Shown: positions 32,134 through 42,357, counted from the first letter of the stretch. The stretch: DNA of 59,514 bases from JAWXTP01 sp044433415 (GCA_044433415.1 JAWXTP010000004.1:1-59514), one strand, 5' to 3'. Notes: a model not told the origin generated them from the sequence alone. Program-made: numbers and translations.

Positions 32134-33960
32134 CTACCTCTTAAACTCATTACTTACTTGCTGAATAAAAGCCTTACAACGCAAAGTATTTTGTTCTATA
32201 TCCTCACCCTTAATGAACTCGTTACTCTTAAGATTATATATACTAACACCCTCATTAGAAACTACACCTGCATCATTAGAATAAGAGTAAAAAGCAAAAT
32301 CTTTAGCTCCCTCACTTAATAAATTACGGCTATATTTATATCCACTAGCATCTACTCCCAACTGAGCTAAAACAGTAGCTATCATATCTGTTTGACTTCC
32401 TATAGTTGTGATTACAGTATCCCTAACAGCTAATGCACCACCTGTAAGGATTAAAGGTATATGATAAGCATCCGCTTCATAAGATTCTAGATTGCCTATA
32501 TTAATCGTTGAGTGGTCAGACATTAATATAAAAAGTGTATTATCCCAAAGACCTGAATTTTTACAATTTTCAATAAACTCACCTATACATTTATCCGAAT
32601 AATATATAGAATTTAAAAATTTGCTTTCTCTATCACTCGCATAAAATTCTGACTCTAAAGGAACAGCAAAAGGCTCATGGCTACTCATATTAAAAGCCAT
32701 ATACATAAACGGTTGTTGAGCTTTAGAAACATCTTCATAGAGACGTTCAAACATATATTCATCGTGCACTCCCCATTTAAACCTATTCTTAATAGCCTCA
32801 CCAGAGAAATCATCTTCTGTTACCACATCTTGGAAATTCATACATGTATAAGAGCTAAAATTCCCAAAATTTAAATCTCCTGCATAATAAAAACGTGTTG
32901 AATAACCTTTTTCTTCCATAGCTTTAGGGAAGGATGGATATTGCATTAACTTTATAGGATTATCTATAAATGCATAATTAGGATTAGCAGGTAATCCGCT
33001 TATAGCTGCCACTAACCCCCTATCTGAACGAGAGGAAGTTGCATAAATATTATTAAACAAAATCCCCTCTTTAGCTAAAGAATTAAGATTAGGCGTAACA
33101 CCAGGCTTACCTCCTAATACCTCTATAGCTTTTGCAGAGAAACTTTCTAATAGTAGCATTACTATATTAGGATTCTGAGTATTTAAGATAATAGGGAAAC
33201 TATCCCTTTCTGTATTTACCTCTTCAATTATGTATGCAACTTTATTATCATCCATAAAATTATACACTTTACTACCATCTTTAATATGCGCCAACTCATA
33301 TAAGAAATTCCATACAGGATTTACAGCAGCTTGATTTGCATACATATTTGTAGGGTGGAAAAATACAAAACTAGCATTCATAGGTGCTACATTAAATCCA
33401 CCGCGCACAGGAATAATCATAACACCTGCTAAGAATAAAAATATAAAAATAGACTTTATATTTATTCTATCATATTTTAGAGTTTTTACAACAAAGCGCG
33501 AATAAAGATAATAAAATCCAGAAACAAAAGAAGTTAGAATAAGCCCTGCTAAAACTAATTGAAAAGCTGTAGCAGATGCAAACATTTCTTTAGGTGTAAG
33601 TAAATATTTTAAAGGTGATGTATCTATATGAAAACCCCAACTTTTAAAAAGTTCTAAATTGACAGTTCCAATAGTTATAAAAGATATTAACAAAATCATT
33701 GTTACCGTATTAAACGAATAACGTATATATTTATCTTTAACAATAGAAGAAGCTACCAAAAGTAAAGATGCCAACATCATTACATAACCACCCAAAGATA
33801 AATCATGTTGTAAACCATTTATAAAAATATTAAAATAATCAACAAACTCTAATTTAGCGGTATTTTCCCACTGATATACCAAAAATAAAATTCTTGATAC
33901 AACAGATAAAAATATCCAAAATATATAATACTTAATAAAAAATAACAGTCTTTGTTTCAT
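32134..33960 (-). CDS. LtaS-like membrane phosphoglycerol transferase/sulfatase family
   Basis: 608 residues. Five membrane segments lie in the first 200 residues. A periplasmic alkaline-phosphatase-superfamily domain follows: NIVMLLLESFSAKAIEVLGG (first metal ligand Glu), ATSSRSDRGLVAAISGLPA (nucleophile region) and LFILMSDHSTINI (metal Asp-His). The architecture is that of lipoteichoic acid synthase-like proteins. In Gram-negatives these modify lipids or glycans with phosphoglycerol or phosphoethanolamine; the exact substrate is unknown. It lies 23 bases downstream of the serine hydrolase gene on the same strand, so the two are an operon. Confidence 0.88.
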   Translation of the reverse strand: MKQRLLFFIKYYIFWIFLSVVSRILFLVYQWENTAKLEFVDYFNIFINGLQHDLSLGGYVMMLASLLLVASSIVKDKYIRYSFNTVTMILLISFITIGTVNLELFKSWGFHIDTSPLKYLLTPKEMFASATAFQLVLAGLILTSFVSGFYYLYSRFVVKTLKYDRINIKSIFIFLFLAGVMIIPVRGGFNVAPMNASFVFFHPTNMYANQAAVNPVWNFLYELAHIKDGSKVYNFMDDNKVAYIIEEVNTERDSFPIILNTQNPNIVMLLLESFSAKAIEVLGGKPGVTPNLNSLAKEGILFNNIYATSSRSDRGLVAAISGLPANPNYAFIDNPIKLMQYPSFPKAMEEKGYSTRFYYAGDLNFGNFSSYTCMNFQDVVTEDDFSGEAIKNRFKWGVHDEYMFERLYEDVSKAQQPFMYMAFNMSSHEPFAVPLESEFYASDRESKFLNSIYYSDKCIGEFIENCKNSGLWDNTLFILMSDHSTINIGNLESYEADAYHIPLILTGGALAVRDTVITTIGSQTDMIATVLAQLGVDASGYKYSRNLLSEGAKDFAFYSYSNDAGVVSNEGVSIYNLKSNEFIKGEDIEQNTLRCKAFIQQVSNEFKR

Positions 33961-33983
33961 TACAATTTTCTAATTTTTAAATT

Positions 33984-35336
33984 TTAAAAACAACAATATT
34001 CATTATATAAAGTCACTGCTTTATAATCAAATTTCGTTGTGTTTGGTTGTTCTACAAATAAATCTTGGTTAGGCCACGACTTAACTGTTTTCATAGATGA
34101 AGATATTTCCTTATTTATATAATATGTAAATGCAGAGCCTTTCCATGAAGATGTATTAGTAACAAATACCCACGTATAACCATCACTTTGACGTTTAATA
34201 AAAGCACTAGACCCAGATAAAGAACCTGTTCTTTGCCATTCGCTACTACCGTTAACTTTTGCCCAACCTATAGGTAAATACCCTTTTATATTACGTGTCA
34301 TACGGTTAATAGATTCTTTAGAAATAATAGTATTATTTCCACAATTACTATCAATAGCAGTTATAAATTTTAGAAGATCTACAGAAGAACTTACCCATGC
34401 ACCAGCTCCATAAAGTACTTCTATATCATTACCTCCTGCACTTCTCATAGCCCATCTACCTGTCCCATCATAAGATAATATAGGTTCTGCATCGTGAACT
34501 TCATAATACTTAACCTCATTAGGCATTCTTTTAGAAACATCATTTCTACTTATGTGCATATCATAACAACCTATAGGGTTTAAAATAGATTGTTGGATAT
34601 ATTCCTCATAACCTTGACCTGTAACTTTCTCTATAATTTTAGAAAGTACTAAATACCCAATATTAGAGTAAGAAGTTGCTCCTCCAGGGGTAGACCTTAA
34701 CCTACCTTCAGCAGCATACTCAACATAATCATCCATATAAATAGGCAATTCCCTTCCAAGAGTTCGTGCAACAATAGCAGGGTTAAACATAGGATCACCC
34801 ACACGTAAAGAAAAACCTGCTCTATGTCTTAATAAGTGTTCAACAGTTATAGATTTAACTCTTTTATCTGAAATATTCAATAATATAGAATCATTTAAAA
34901 TTCCATTTTCCCCAAAAACTTTATCATCAAGTTGTAATTTTCCATCTTCATGAAGTTTCATTATCGCTGTAGCTGTAATAAGTTTTGAAACTGATGCTAT
35001 TCTAAAAATATGTTTTACATCTGCTTTCTCACCTTTTTCAACATTTGCATATCCATAACCTTTAGCATAAAGTAACTCTCCATCCTTCATTATTGCAAAT
35101 GTTGCTCCTTTTATATCCCAACGAGATAAAAAATTATCAACATTTTTATCAAATCTAGTTGTAGCCTCTGAAATACTCATCATATTATTGATTTTATGAT
35201 TCAAGGGCACAAGAATTGAATCTAATACAACTACAGGTTTTCTTTTTATAGGGTTTACTATAATAAAAGTAACATCAGCTGCTATAACTATTAATAAAAA
35301 TAATATTATTTTAAGTTGTTTTTTTTTTAATCGCAT
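33984..35336 (-). CDS. Serine hydrolase, beta-lactamase class C/PBP-like
   Basis: 450 residues, with a membrane anchor at about 8-28 and a periplasmic serine hydrolase domain. The active-site SxxK is SVSK (115-118) in FRIASVSKLITATAI. The YxN motif is in TSYSNIGYLVLSKI. The domain fits esterase, D-aminopeptidase and low-molecular-weight PBP relatives of AmpC. True beta-lactamase activity is not implied. It is the first gene of a two-gene operon with the LtaS-like enzyme, so it is probably involved in envelope metabolism. Confidence 0.85.
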   Translation of the reverse strand: MRLKKKQLKIILFLLIVIAADVTFIIVNPIKRKPVVVLDSILVPLNHKINNMMSISEATTRFDKNVDNFLSRWDIKGATFAIMKDGELLYAKGYGYANVEKGEKADVKHIFRIASVSKLITATAIMKLHEDGKLQLDDKVFGENGILNDSILLNISDKRVKSITVEHLLRHRAGFSLRVGDPMFNPAIVARTLGRELPIYMDDYVEYAAEGRLRSTPGGATSYSNIGYLVLSKIIEKVTGQGYEEYIQQSILNPIGCYDMHISRNDVSKRMPNEVKYYEVHDAEPILSYDGTGRWAMRSAGGNDIEVLYGAGAWVSSSVDLLKFITAIDSNCGNNTIISKESINRMTRNIKGYLPIGWAKVNGSSEWQRTGSLSGSSAFIKRQSDGYTWVFVTNTSSWKGSAFTYYINKEISSSMKTVKSWPNQDLFVEQPNTTKFDYKAVTLYNEYCCF

Positions 35337-35512
35337 TTATATTTTTAATTTTATAAATTCCTTTTACAGAATCTTATAATTTACCTTTAAAAACCTATAA
35401 TTTATATATTATAGATATAACACATTAATAATAAGCATAAAAGAATTTATCATCTTTTATATTTCTTCGCTTAAATATGGAGATTTTATTTTTTATCTTT
35501 AAATTTCCCTCA

Positions 35513-35543
35513 CAAATTTACAAAACATTACATTCTTAGACAA
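35513..35543 (-). promoter_or_regulatory. Promoter of serine hydrolase operon
   Basis: Minus-strand TAAATTTG (35520-35513) with TTG (35543-35541) 20 bases upstream matches the Bacteroidota -7/-33 pair. The leader would be about 170 bases. On the plus strand TATTTTTG at 35562-35569 is a candidate -7 for malQ. A half-unit of the dispersed palindrome (about 35611-35646) lies between it and malQ. The rest of the 35337-35662 gap shows nothing. Confidence 0.55.
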
Positions 35544-35662
35544 TTATTTTTAGTTTTTTATTATTTTTGTTATCTTAAAAATAAAAGATATAAAAAAAAG
35601 AATATAAATATAGGAGACTTTTAAGAATTGAATTTTAGAAGTCCCCATAAACTTATCATAGT

Positions 35663-38371
35663 ATGAGTTATATAAAGAAAAAAGAAAAAATCAATTTTAG
35701 ACTGGAATATTCCTGTTCTGAAGATGAAATTTTAATGCTTGTTGTAAAAAAACAACAGGGTAATATGGCGTATCTAATGCGCTCTTCAAATAATAGTTTA
35801 TGGGAAACAAATATAATAAAAGATGATAATTTATCTTTAAATTATTTTTACATTGTTGTATCTAATGAAGTTATTAACAAACAAGGCGAACTATTAAAAC
35901 AAGATATTTCTAATTTTATAAAACGTAGAGAAGCTGGCCAAATTCACTCTATTAATTTATCTAGCTTTAATAATAATTTAACTATTATTGATTCTTGGAG
36001 AGATGAGACCGAATATTCACCTTTATGCATCACTCCTTTTATTAATATATTTAACAAAAATAGAGACTTAAACCTTGAAAACAATACTTATGGGCACGTA
36101 ACATTTGAAGTATATGCTCCCTTTGTTAGTGGAGGACAAAGTATTGCTATAACAGGAAACTGTAATGCTTTAGGAAATTGGAACTTAGATAAAGCTATCG
36201 TATTACAAAAAGCAGAATTTCCTATGTGGCGTTTTTCTGTTCCTATGTTCGACGAAACTTCAACTATTGAATATAAATTCATCATAAAATCAAATAATGA
36301 TAAAACATATTTTGAGGTAGGGGAAAATCGAATTATAGACAATAAGTTACTTGTAAATAATATTATTATATCTGCCTATGAACCTAAATTTAATTGTTCT
36401 AAAATTAAATTAGCAGGCTTCGCCCTACCTATTTTTTCTATGAAATCGGATAATAGTTATGGTATAGGTGATTTTTCAGATTTAAAGTTAGCTATAGATT
36501 GGGCTGTAAAAACAAACCAACGCATCATACAAATTCTTCCTATAAATGACACTACAAAAAATCATTCATGGAAAGATTCTTATCCTTATAGTCCTATTTC
36601 ATCTATAGCGCTTCATCCTATGTATATAGATGTAGAGAAAATAGGTATCATTAACGATACTACATTATATAACTCTTTTAAAAACAAAGCTAAAGAAGTT
36701 AATTTACGTTCTGAGGTTGATTACGAAGCTGTAGATCAACTAAAATGGTCATATCTAAGAACTATTTTTACACAAGAAGTTAACAAAACTATAGAAACTA
36801 AAGAGTTTATCCAATGGTTTAAGAAAAATAAATCATGGTTAGAACCCTACTCTTACTATTGTGCTTTACGTGAACAGTATAAAGATAATAACTTTGAAAA
36901 TTGGGGTGAATACAATATTTTAAGCCTTACTAAATTAAGAAAATTAGCTCTTAACAATGCTAAATTCAATAATGAAGTAATGTTGCATATATTCATCCAA
37001 TATCACCTTCACATTCAATTAGCAGAAGCTAGTGAATATGCTAGAGCACAAGGCATTATACTTAAGGGAGATATACAAATTGGAGTTGATAGGCATAGTG
37101 TAGATGTATGGCAACAACCTGAACTATTCAGAACCGATACTCAAATAGGTGCTCCACCTGATGATTTTGCAGAAGATGGGCAAAATTGGGGTTTCCCAGC
37201 TTATAATTGGGAAGCTATGGAAAAACAAAATTACAAATGGTGGGTACTTAGATTTAAGCACTTAGAAATGTATTTTGATGCGTATAGGATAGATCACCTT
37301 CTAGGATTTTTTAGAATATGGGAAATACCAATAACTTCTAAAAATGGACTATTAGGATATTTTTCTCCTGCTCTTTCTTATAGTAAAGAAGAGCTCTTAG
37401 AATTGGGTTTTGATGTTGAATTACCAGGTTTCACCTCTCCTTATATTACAGAAGAGATGTTACAAAATAAATTCACTGAAAAGCGTTTAAATTATGTGAA
37501 ATATATTTATTTTAATAAAGAGGAGAATGACACCTACCATTTTAAGGAAATATTTAACACTATTAGTAAACTTAAAAAAAATAAATATATAGAACAATAC
37601 TCAGATGTTAAGAAAATACTAATATCTATTTTTACAGATGTGCTTTTCGTAGAGGAGAATGGAAATTTTCACCCTAGAATATTAGCTCATAAAACATTTG
37701 CCTACTCTAAATTAAGTGAAGAACAAAAAGAAAAGTTCAATAATTTATATAACGATTATTTTTATGTTAGAAATAATGATTTCTGGTATGTGAATGTCAT
37801 GAAAAAATTACCAACTATCATAAATGCCACAAGTATGTTAGCTTGTGTGGAAGATTTAGGTATGATACCAAGTATAGTTCCTACAGTAATCAGTGAAATG
37901 GGACTTTTATCTTTAGAGATAGAAAGAATGCCTAAACAAAACGGTGTAAGGATTGGAGATACTAATAACTTCCCTTATTTTTCTGTAGCTACAACTTCTA
38001 CTCATGATATGTCACCTTTAAGAGTGTGGTGGGAAGAAAACAATGAAAATACTGACTTTTATTATTGGGATATATTAAAGTATAAAGACAAGAGAAGTCA
38101 AACTTTAGATGGCTATGTTGCTTATGATATAGTAAAACGCTGTGCTGATTCTAATTCATTATTAATTGTAATACCTATACAGGATTGGTTTGCTATTGAC
38201 GAAGCTATAAGACGTAAGAGTTATTATAAAGAAAGGATAAATGTTCCTTCTGATAATAAGAATCAGTGGAAGTATAGAATGCACATTACTTTTGAGAAAT
38301 TATTAAAAGCTGATTCTGTTAATAAAAAAATTAGAAATATAATCTCTCTTTCAGATAGAAAATATAATTAA
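35663..38371 (+). CDS. malQ: 4-alpha-glucanotransferase, DPE2-like
   Basis: 902 residues, about 400 more than classic MalQ. The N-terminal part carries starch-binding CBM20 modules (about 5-110, degenerate, and about 135-240: VTFEVYAPFVSGGQSIAITGNCNALGNWN). The GH77 barrel follows, with GDIQIGVDRHSVDVWQQPELF, the catalytic Asp in FDAYRIDHLLGFFRIWEIP and Glu in CVEDLGMIPSIVP. It also has the insertion typical of the plant DPE2 type. It transfers glucan units between maltose, malto-oligosaccharides or glycogen in the cytoplasm; there is no signal peptide. Confidence 0.93.
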   Translation: MSYIKKKEKINFRLEYSCSEDEILMLVVKKQQGNMAYLMRSSNNSLWETNIIKDDNLSLNYFYIVVSNEVINKQGELLKQDISNFIKRREAGQIHSINLSSFNNNLTIIDSWRDETEYSPLCITPFINIFNKNRDLNLENNTYGHVTFEVYAPFVSGGQSIAITGNCNALGNWNLDKAIVLQKAEFPMWRFSVPMFDETSTIEYKFIIKSNNDKTYFEVGENRIIDNKLLVNNIIISAYEPKFNCSKIKLAGFALPIFSMKSDNSYGIGDFSDLKLAIDWAVKTNQRIIQILPINDTTKNHSWKDSYPYSPISSIALHPMYIDVEKIGIINDTTLYNSFKNKAKEVNLRSEVDYEAVDQLKWSYLRTIFTQEVNKTIETKEFIQWFKKNKSWLEPYSYYCALREQYKDNNFENWGEYNILSLTKLRKLALNNAKFNNEVMLHIFIQYHLHIQLAEASEYARAQGIILKGDIQIGVDRHSVDVWQQPELFRTDTQIGAPPDDFAEDGQNWGFPAYNWEAMEKQNYKWWVLRFKHLEMYFDAYRIDHLLGFFRIWEIPITSKNGLLGYFSPALSYSKEELLELGFDVELPGFTSPYITEEMLQNKFTEKRLNYVKYIYFNKEENDTYHFKEIFNTISKLKKNKYIEQYSDVKKILISIFTDVLFVEENGNFHPRILAHKTFAYSKLSEEQKEKFNNLYNDYFYVRNNDFWYVNVMKKLPTIINATSMLACVEDLGMIPSIVPTVISEMGLLSLEIERMPKQNGVRIGDTNNFPYFSVATTSTHDMSPLRVWWEENNENTDFYYWDILKYKDKRSQTLDGYVAYDIVKRCADSNSLLIVIPIQDWFAIDEAIRRKSYYKERINVPSDNKNQWKYRMHITFEKLLKADSVNKKIRNIISLSDRKYN

Positions 38372-38377
38372 AAAATA

Positions 38378-38402
38378 GAGGGTAACCTTTTGGGTTACTC
38401 TC
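38378..38402 (+). terminator. First hairpin after malQ
   Basis: GAGGGTAACC pairs with GGGTTACTCTC around TTTT, 6 bases after the malQ stop. It precedes the stronger bidirectional hairpin at 38410. Confidence 0.6.
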
Positions 38403-38409
38403 ATTTAAT

Positions 38410-38457
38410 AAAAAACTGTCCAGTAAAATTAAATATTATTTTACTGGACAGTTTTTT
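38410..38457. terminator. Bidirectional terminator between malQ and C69 dipeptidase
   Basis: AAAAAACTGTCCAGTAAAAT pairs exactly with ATTTTACTGGACAGTTTTTT. It stands between two convergent genes and has a T-run on each strand. Its arm resembles the outer arm of the 10555-10735 element. Confidence 0.9.
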
Positions 38458-38461
38458 ATTA

Positions 38462-40075
38462 TTAAAATCCTCTACCAAACATTTCCCAATATTTCTCTCC
38501 TAGTCTCTCCCAACTATAAATAGCAGCACCTGTAAAGTCAGCTATATAATTAGTAATAAACTCTTTTGCTTTCTCTACTTCACCTGCATCTATTAACTCT
38601 TTAACATGTTTCTCGATAACAGGTTGTTCCATAAACATTTTTTCTTCAAGACGTAAAGCCTCAGCTTCCATGCTTTCTTTACTTTTACCCCAAGCTACTT
38701 GAGCTAAACGGTTAGTCTCGCGGAAACGCCATAGAATAGCATCATCACGTTTACGTTTTTGACCACATACATCAAATTCTGAAGGTAAAGCAATAGTACC
38801 ACTATAAATAGGTATTCTTGGAGACTGAGCAGGGTTGTCTACTGACATATAACATACAGCACCTATCTCATCAGGAAGCCATCCTCTAACTTGAATAACA
38901 TGAGAATAACCACACCAACACACCGATACTGTACGGTTAAATTCTATAGCATCTGGTTTAAGAGTATTTATAAGAGTACGGAAATCTGAACTCATCCAGT
39001 AATTTGTTATTGGTGAAACTACTATACTTTTCTCTTTAGTTTCTTTATCTGTAACCTCTACTTTTAGATTTTGAAGCATATCCCACTGTGTTCCTTCATA
39101 GGTTTCACGATATACAGCAATTGCTTGTTGTGGAGAAACCTTTTTCTCAGGCTTCACAGAAAATGGTAACTCTTCATCATCCATAGATAATCCTAATGAT
39201 GGAGCAAAAGAATTAAGCACAAAGAAATCGCGTATACCGAAATTTTTACGACCTTCATCACTTATAATCTTATAAAAAACGAAAGGCTCTTTACCATCCC
39301 AGTATCCTAAAGATTTAGCTCTCTTTCTAATATCTTCACTATACATAAAGTAGTCTGAATTTTCAAAATACACCTCAGCAATACGTGGTATATTTGCAGA
39401 AATACCAACATGGTCATCTGGAACACGTTGAGCAACCCATAAAGCTGAAGGTTTACCTTTAGTTCCTGAACCAACTATCTCTAATTGCCAAACTTCATTT
39501 TTATCAGCAAAAGTTAAACATTCACCGCCATCACCATAACCAAATTCTGCTACTAATTCACCTATAAGTTGAATAGCTTCACGAGCTGTAGATGTGCGTT
39601 GAAGTGCTAGGCGTTGTAGTTCTTCAATTAAAAACATCCCTTCCTTATTTTTTAATTCCTTACGACCACCAAAAGTTGTTTCACCTATTGCTAGTTGTTT
39701 TTCATTCAAACAAGGATAACCTGTGTTAAGGTAAGCATAAGTTTCTTTTGAAGGTGCAGGAATAGTACCTTTAAGAGTTGTTCCTCTCATATCGTGAGCT
39801 TCTTCTGTGTGAAGAAGTCCCCAATAAATAGAATCTAACATACCAGTTTCAAATGTTTTACGAGGCTCTATACGCATCCATGTACGGTAATTACCATCAC
39901 AAGAATGTGAAGTCATAACAGAACCATCTGTAGAGGCATCCTTACCTACAAGTAATGCTGTACAACTTAATGAATAATCTTCACCCGAAACAGGATCAAT
40001 ATTATAACTATTTTGCGCCTTCAAGGGCAAAGATGCAACAAGCATGGTTGCAATAAAAAGTAATTTCTTTTTCAT
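38462..40075 (-). CDS. C69-family dipeptidase
   Basis: 537 residues. The Sec signal peptide ends at about residue 20 (SLPLKA). Near the mature N-terminus is CTALLVGKDASTDGSVMTSHSCDG; the cysteine (Cys38) is the N-terminal nucleophile of peptidase family C69 after propeptide removal. GDGGECLTFADKNEVWQLEIVG and WCGYSHVIQVRGW are also family motifs. It is probably a periplasmic dipeptidase. Its gene is monocistronic and ends at the strong bidirectional terminator. Confidence 0.92.
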   Translation of the reverse strand: MKKKLLFIATMLVASLPLKAQNSYNIDPVSGEDYSLSCTALLVGKDASTDGSVMTSHSCDGNYRTWMRIEPRKTFETGMLDSIYWGLLHTEEAHDMRGTTLKGTIPAPSKETYAYLNTGYPCLNEKQLAIGETTFGGRKELKNKEGMFLIEELQRLALQRTSTAREAIQLIGELVAEFGYGDGGECLTFADKNEVWQLEIVGSGTKGKPSALWVAQRVPDDHVGISANIPRIAEVYFENSDYFMYSEDIRKRAKSLGYWDGKEPFVFYKIISDEGRKNFGIRDFFVLNSFAPSLGLSMDDEELPFSVKPEKKVSPQQAIAVYRETYEGTQWDMLQNLKVEVTDKETKEKSIVVSPITNYWMSSDFRTLINTLKPDAIEFNRTVSVCWCGYSHVIQVRGWLPDEIGAVCYMSVDNPAQSPRIPIYSGTIALPSEFDVCGQKRKRDDAILWRFRETNRLAQVAWGKSKESMEAEALRLEEKMFMEQPVIEKHVKELIDAGEVEKAKEFITNYIADFTGAAIYSWERLGEKYWEMFGRGF

Positions 40076-40536
40076 TTTTTTTATTGTTAGAAGTTATTAT
40101 ATTAATGTTAATAAGTGTTAATATTAGATTAATATCATGTTAATATTTTTATACTCTTTTTTAATAAATTTATTTGGAACGGTAGGTTTACAAAACGTAT
40201 AATCAGAGTTTATAATTTTGCAAATTATTTTTATTAAAAGTTATGTACAAGAATCGTCTAAGTGTATTAACAGTCCAAAACCTTGTAACTGAAAAAATAC
40301 AAATTGTTAATAGTTTATGAACACTATGTTAAAAACCTTCAAATCAATTACAAATCAAGTAATTACAAAATAATAAAATGTTAAAATAGTAATAATAACT
40401 AATATACAAATTTATTTTAGAGAAAGTATTAACGTTATTCACAGGCTTTATTATATTTATTATTTATATATATTTTTAAATAAATAAAAGATAAAGAGTA
40501 TTAAATGTTGATAAAAGTAAAAGTATTTAAATAACC
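40076..40536. other. AT-rich intergenic region, possible regulatory or origin-like sequence
   Basis: About 460 bases without a gene. It is extremely AT-rich and contains several TTAATRTTAAT/GTTAATA repeats (about 40100-40150), a single near-match to a DnaA box (TTATTCACA, about 40435) and a TAAATTTG -7-like element on the minus strand (40414-40407) that would give a leader of about 330 bases to the dipeptidase gene. I cannot show that it is an origin. Confidence 0.3.
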
Positions 40537-40992
40537 TTAATTCCAGTCAATAGAAAGTTCATCAAGTAAAACAGTAACAAACTCTCGGTTTCTGATTTCT
40601 TTATGAGGTATTTGTAAATAGTCTGTTTTTACCTCTAAATCGCCATAATATAAAATATCTATATCCATACGACGAGATTTATATGAAATAAGCCCTTTTT
40701 TATCCCTTTCTTGCCATTTTGTGTATTCTGTTCGGTTATCACCTCTATCTCTACCATAAAGGCGCTCTATGTCCCAAATTTTGAATAATAACTCGTCAGG
40801 AGATAATTCAGTTTCTATAATTATTACCTGGTTCAAAAAATAATGTTCACTAGTAAAGCCCCAAGCCTCGGATTTTCGTATAGATGAACAACGAATAATA
40901 TGCCCTAACTTAGCATTTATATGTTCATGAACACTGTTAATATCTGTGTTGATACTATTAAAATTTCCACCCGTAAGTAAAGTAACTTTCAT
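40537..40992 (-). CDS. folK: HPPK, 2-amino-4-hydroxy-6-hydroxymethyldihydropteridine diphosphokinase
   Basis: 151 residues, normal length. It transfers pyrophosphate from ATP to 6-hydroxymethyl-dihydropterin in folate synthesis. The motif RRMDIDILYYGD corresponds to the family signature RPIDIDLLLYG. LTGGNF at the start and IPHKEIRNREFVTVLL at the end also fit. The ATG overlaps the holB stop codon (TAATG), so translation is coupled. Confidence 0.92.
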   Translation of the reverse strand: MKVTLLTGGNFNSINTDINSVHEHINAKLGHIIRCSSIRKSEAWGFTSEHYFLNQVIIIETELSPDELLFKIWDIERLYGRDRGDNRTEYTKWQERDKKGLISYKSRRMDIDILYYGDLEVKTDYLQIPHKEIRNREFVTVLLDELSIDWN

Positions 40993-42149
40993 TATCCTAT
41001 TCTTTTTATAAGTTTACTAATAGCTAATACAAAGTGAGTTAACACTATCTTAGGATTACCATTTCTAGAAATATCAAACTGAACTTTTTCAAATTCTCGT
41101 GTTAATAATTCTATATTTTTATAATGTATATATGGAGAAAATTTAGCTATAAATTCTTTTTCATACCCAAAACAATTCGAAATATTTCCCATACCTATAG
41201 AGGTCATATAACTATCTCTAAGTATTCTTAAAGAGTAATCAAAGAAGTTTTTTAAAAACTCTCTATTCTGTGTTGATAAATCTTCTGCCCAAGCTACGAG
41301 AGATACATAATCCACAAAGAAACAACGGCGCATAAGATTTGTGAATAAGATAAAGTTATCATCATTTTCTTCTGTTTGTTCTGTTAATTCGTTTATTTTT
41401 AGAATATTACCACCACATATACGACCTATAATTGCTGCTTTATTTATATCGTTACATACACTATTAACATAATTGTTAACATTGTTAATATCTATAGGAG
41501 TTATAGAGGTAAGCTGAGCTCTTGATAAAATAGTCTTAATAATAACATCTTTGTTTTCTGTTAAGAAAATAAAAAGAGTCTTTTCAGAAGGTTCTTCAAA
41601 TTGTTTTAACAGTGTGTTTGCAGCGCTTTCATTCATTCTCTCTACGAGCCATACAATAACAACTTTATAGCCTCCTAAAAAAGATTTATAAGCTAACTTC
41701 TTAATAATTTCATTAGCCTCAGGTTTCCCTATATTACCCTGTGCATTTTTTGAAAGCTCTATAGTTTTGTACCAATCGTTTTCTGAGAAATACCCATTTG
41801 GTGAAGAAGAATTTATTTGTTCACGCCATTTGTTAATTAGTGAATCACTTATTATTTCACCTTCACTAGAAAGTTTATCACAATACTTACTTTTATTTAT
41901 AGGAAAAGAAAAATGTAAATCAGGGTGAGCTAACTGAGACACTTTATAACATGAGGGACAAACCCCACAAGAGTCGTTTTCAGACCTATTTTCACAGAAA
42001 AGATATTGCACGTAAGCAAGTGCCAAAGGTAACATGCCATAGCCTAATTCTCCTTGGAAAATTTGAGCATGAGCTATTCTACCCTCATTAATATTTTTTA
42101 TAAATACCTTCTTTATTTTATCTTGACCTATAACATCGCTAAACTTCAT
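40992..42149 (-). CDS. holB: DNA polymerase III delta' subunit
   Basis: 385 residues. It is the clamp-loader ATPase-fold subunit. The zinc-binding CGVCPSC motif (residues near 61-67) follows the usual first helices. VVIVWLVERMNESAANTLLKQFEEPSEKTLFIFLTENKDVIIKTILSRAQ is the conserved core of delta'. The P-loop is degenerate (QGELGYGM), as is normal for delta' in this phylum. It is the first gene of the holB-folK pair. Confidence 0.9.
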   Translation of the reverse strand: MKFSDVIGQDKIKKVFIKNINEGRIAHAQIFQGELGYGMLPLALAYVQYLFCENRSENDSCGVCPSCYKVSQLAHPDLHFSFPINKSKYCDKLSSEGEIISDSLINKWREQINSSSPNGYFSENDWYKTIELSKNAQGNIGKPEANEIIKKLAYKSFLGGYKVVIVWLVERMNESAANTLLKQFEEPSEKTLFIFLTENKDVIIKTILSRAQLTSITPIDINNVNNYVNSVCNDINKAAIIGRICGGNILKINELTEQTEENDDNFILFTNLMRRCFFVDYVSLVAWAEDLSTQNREFLKNFFDYSLRILRDSYMTSIGMGNISNCFGYEKEFIAKFSPYIHYKNIELLTREFEKVQFDISRNGNPKIVLTHFVLAISKLIKRIG

Positions 42150-42175
42150 AATTTCTTTGTATTGTTTATATCTTA

Positions 42176-42183
42176 CAAATATA
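42176..42183 (-). promoter_or_regulatory. -7 element upstream of holB
   Basis: TATATTTG on the minus strand lies 27 bases before the holB start and fits TAnnTTTG. No clear -33 partner is visible. Confidence 0.5.
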
Positions 42184-42357
42184 ACTTATTTAATGAATAT
42201 ATTTATTATATATGGAATTAAATTTGTTTAGCAAAGTTAAAGTTATTAACATTGTTAATAAAAAATAACGGCATATTTAATTGATATGTTATCAGTTAAT
42301 TAACTTATATTTATTAACACATTATTAAAATTATTTTAACACTTCAATTTAATTTAT

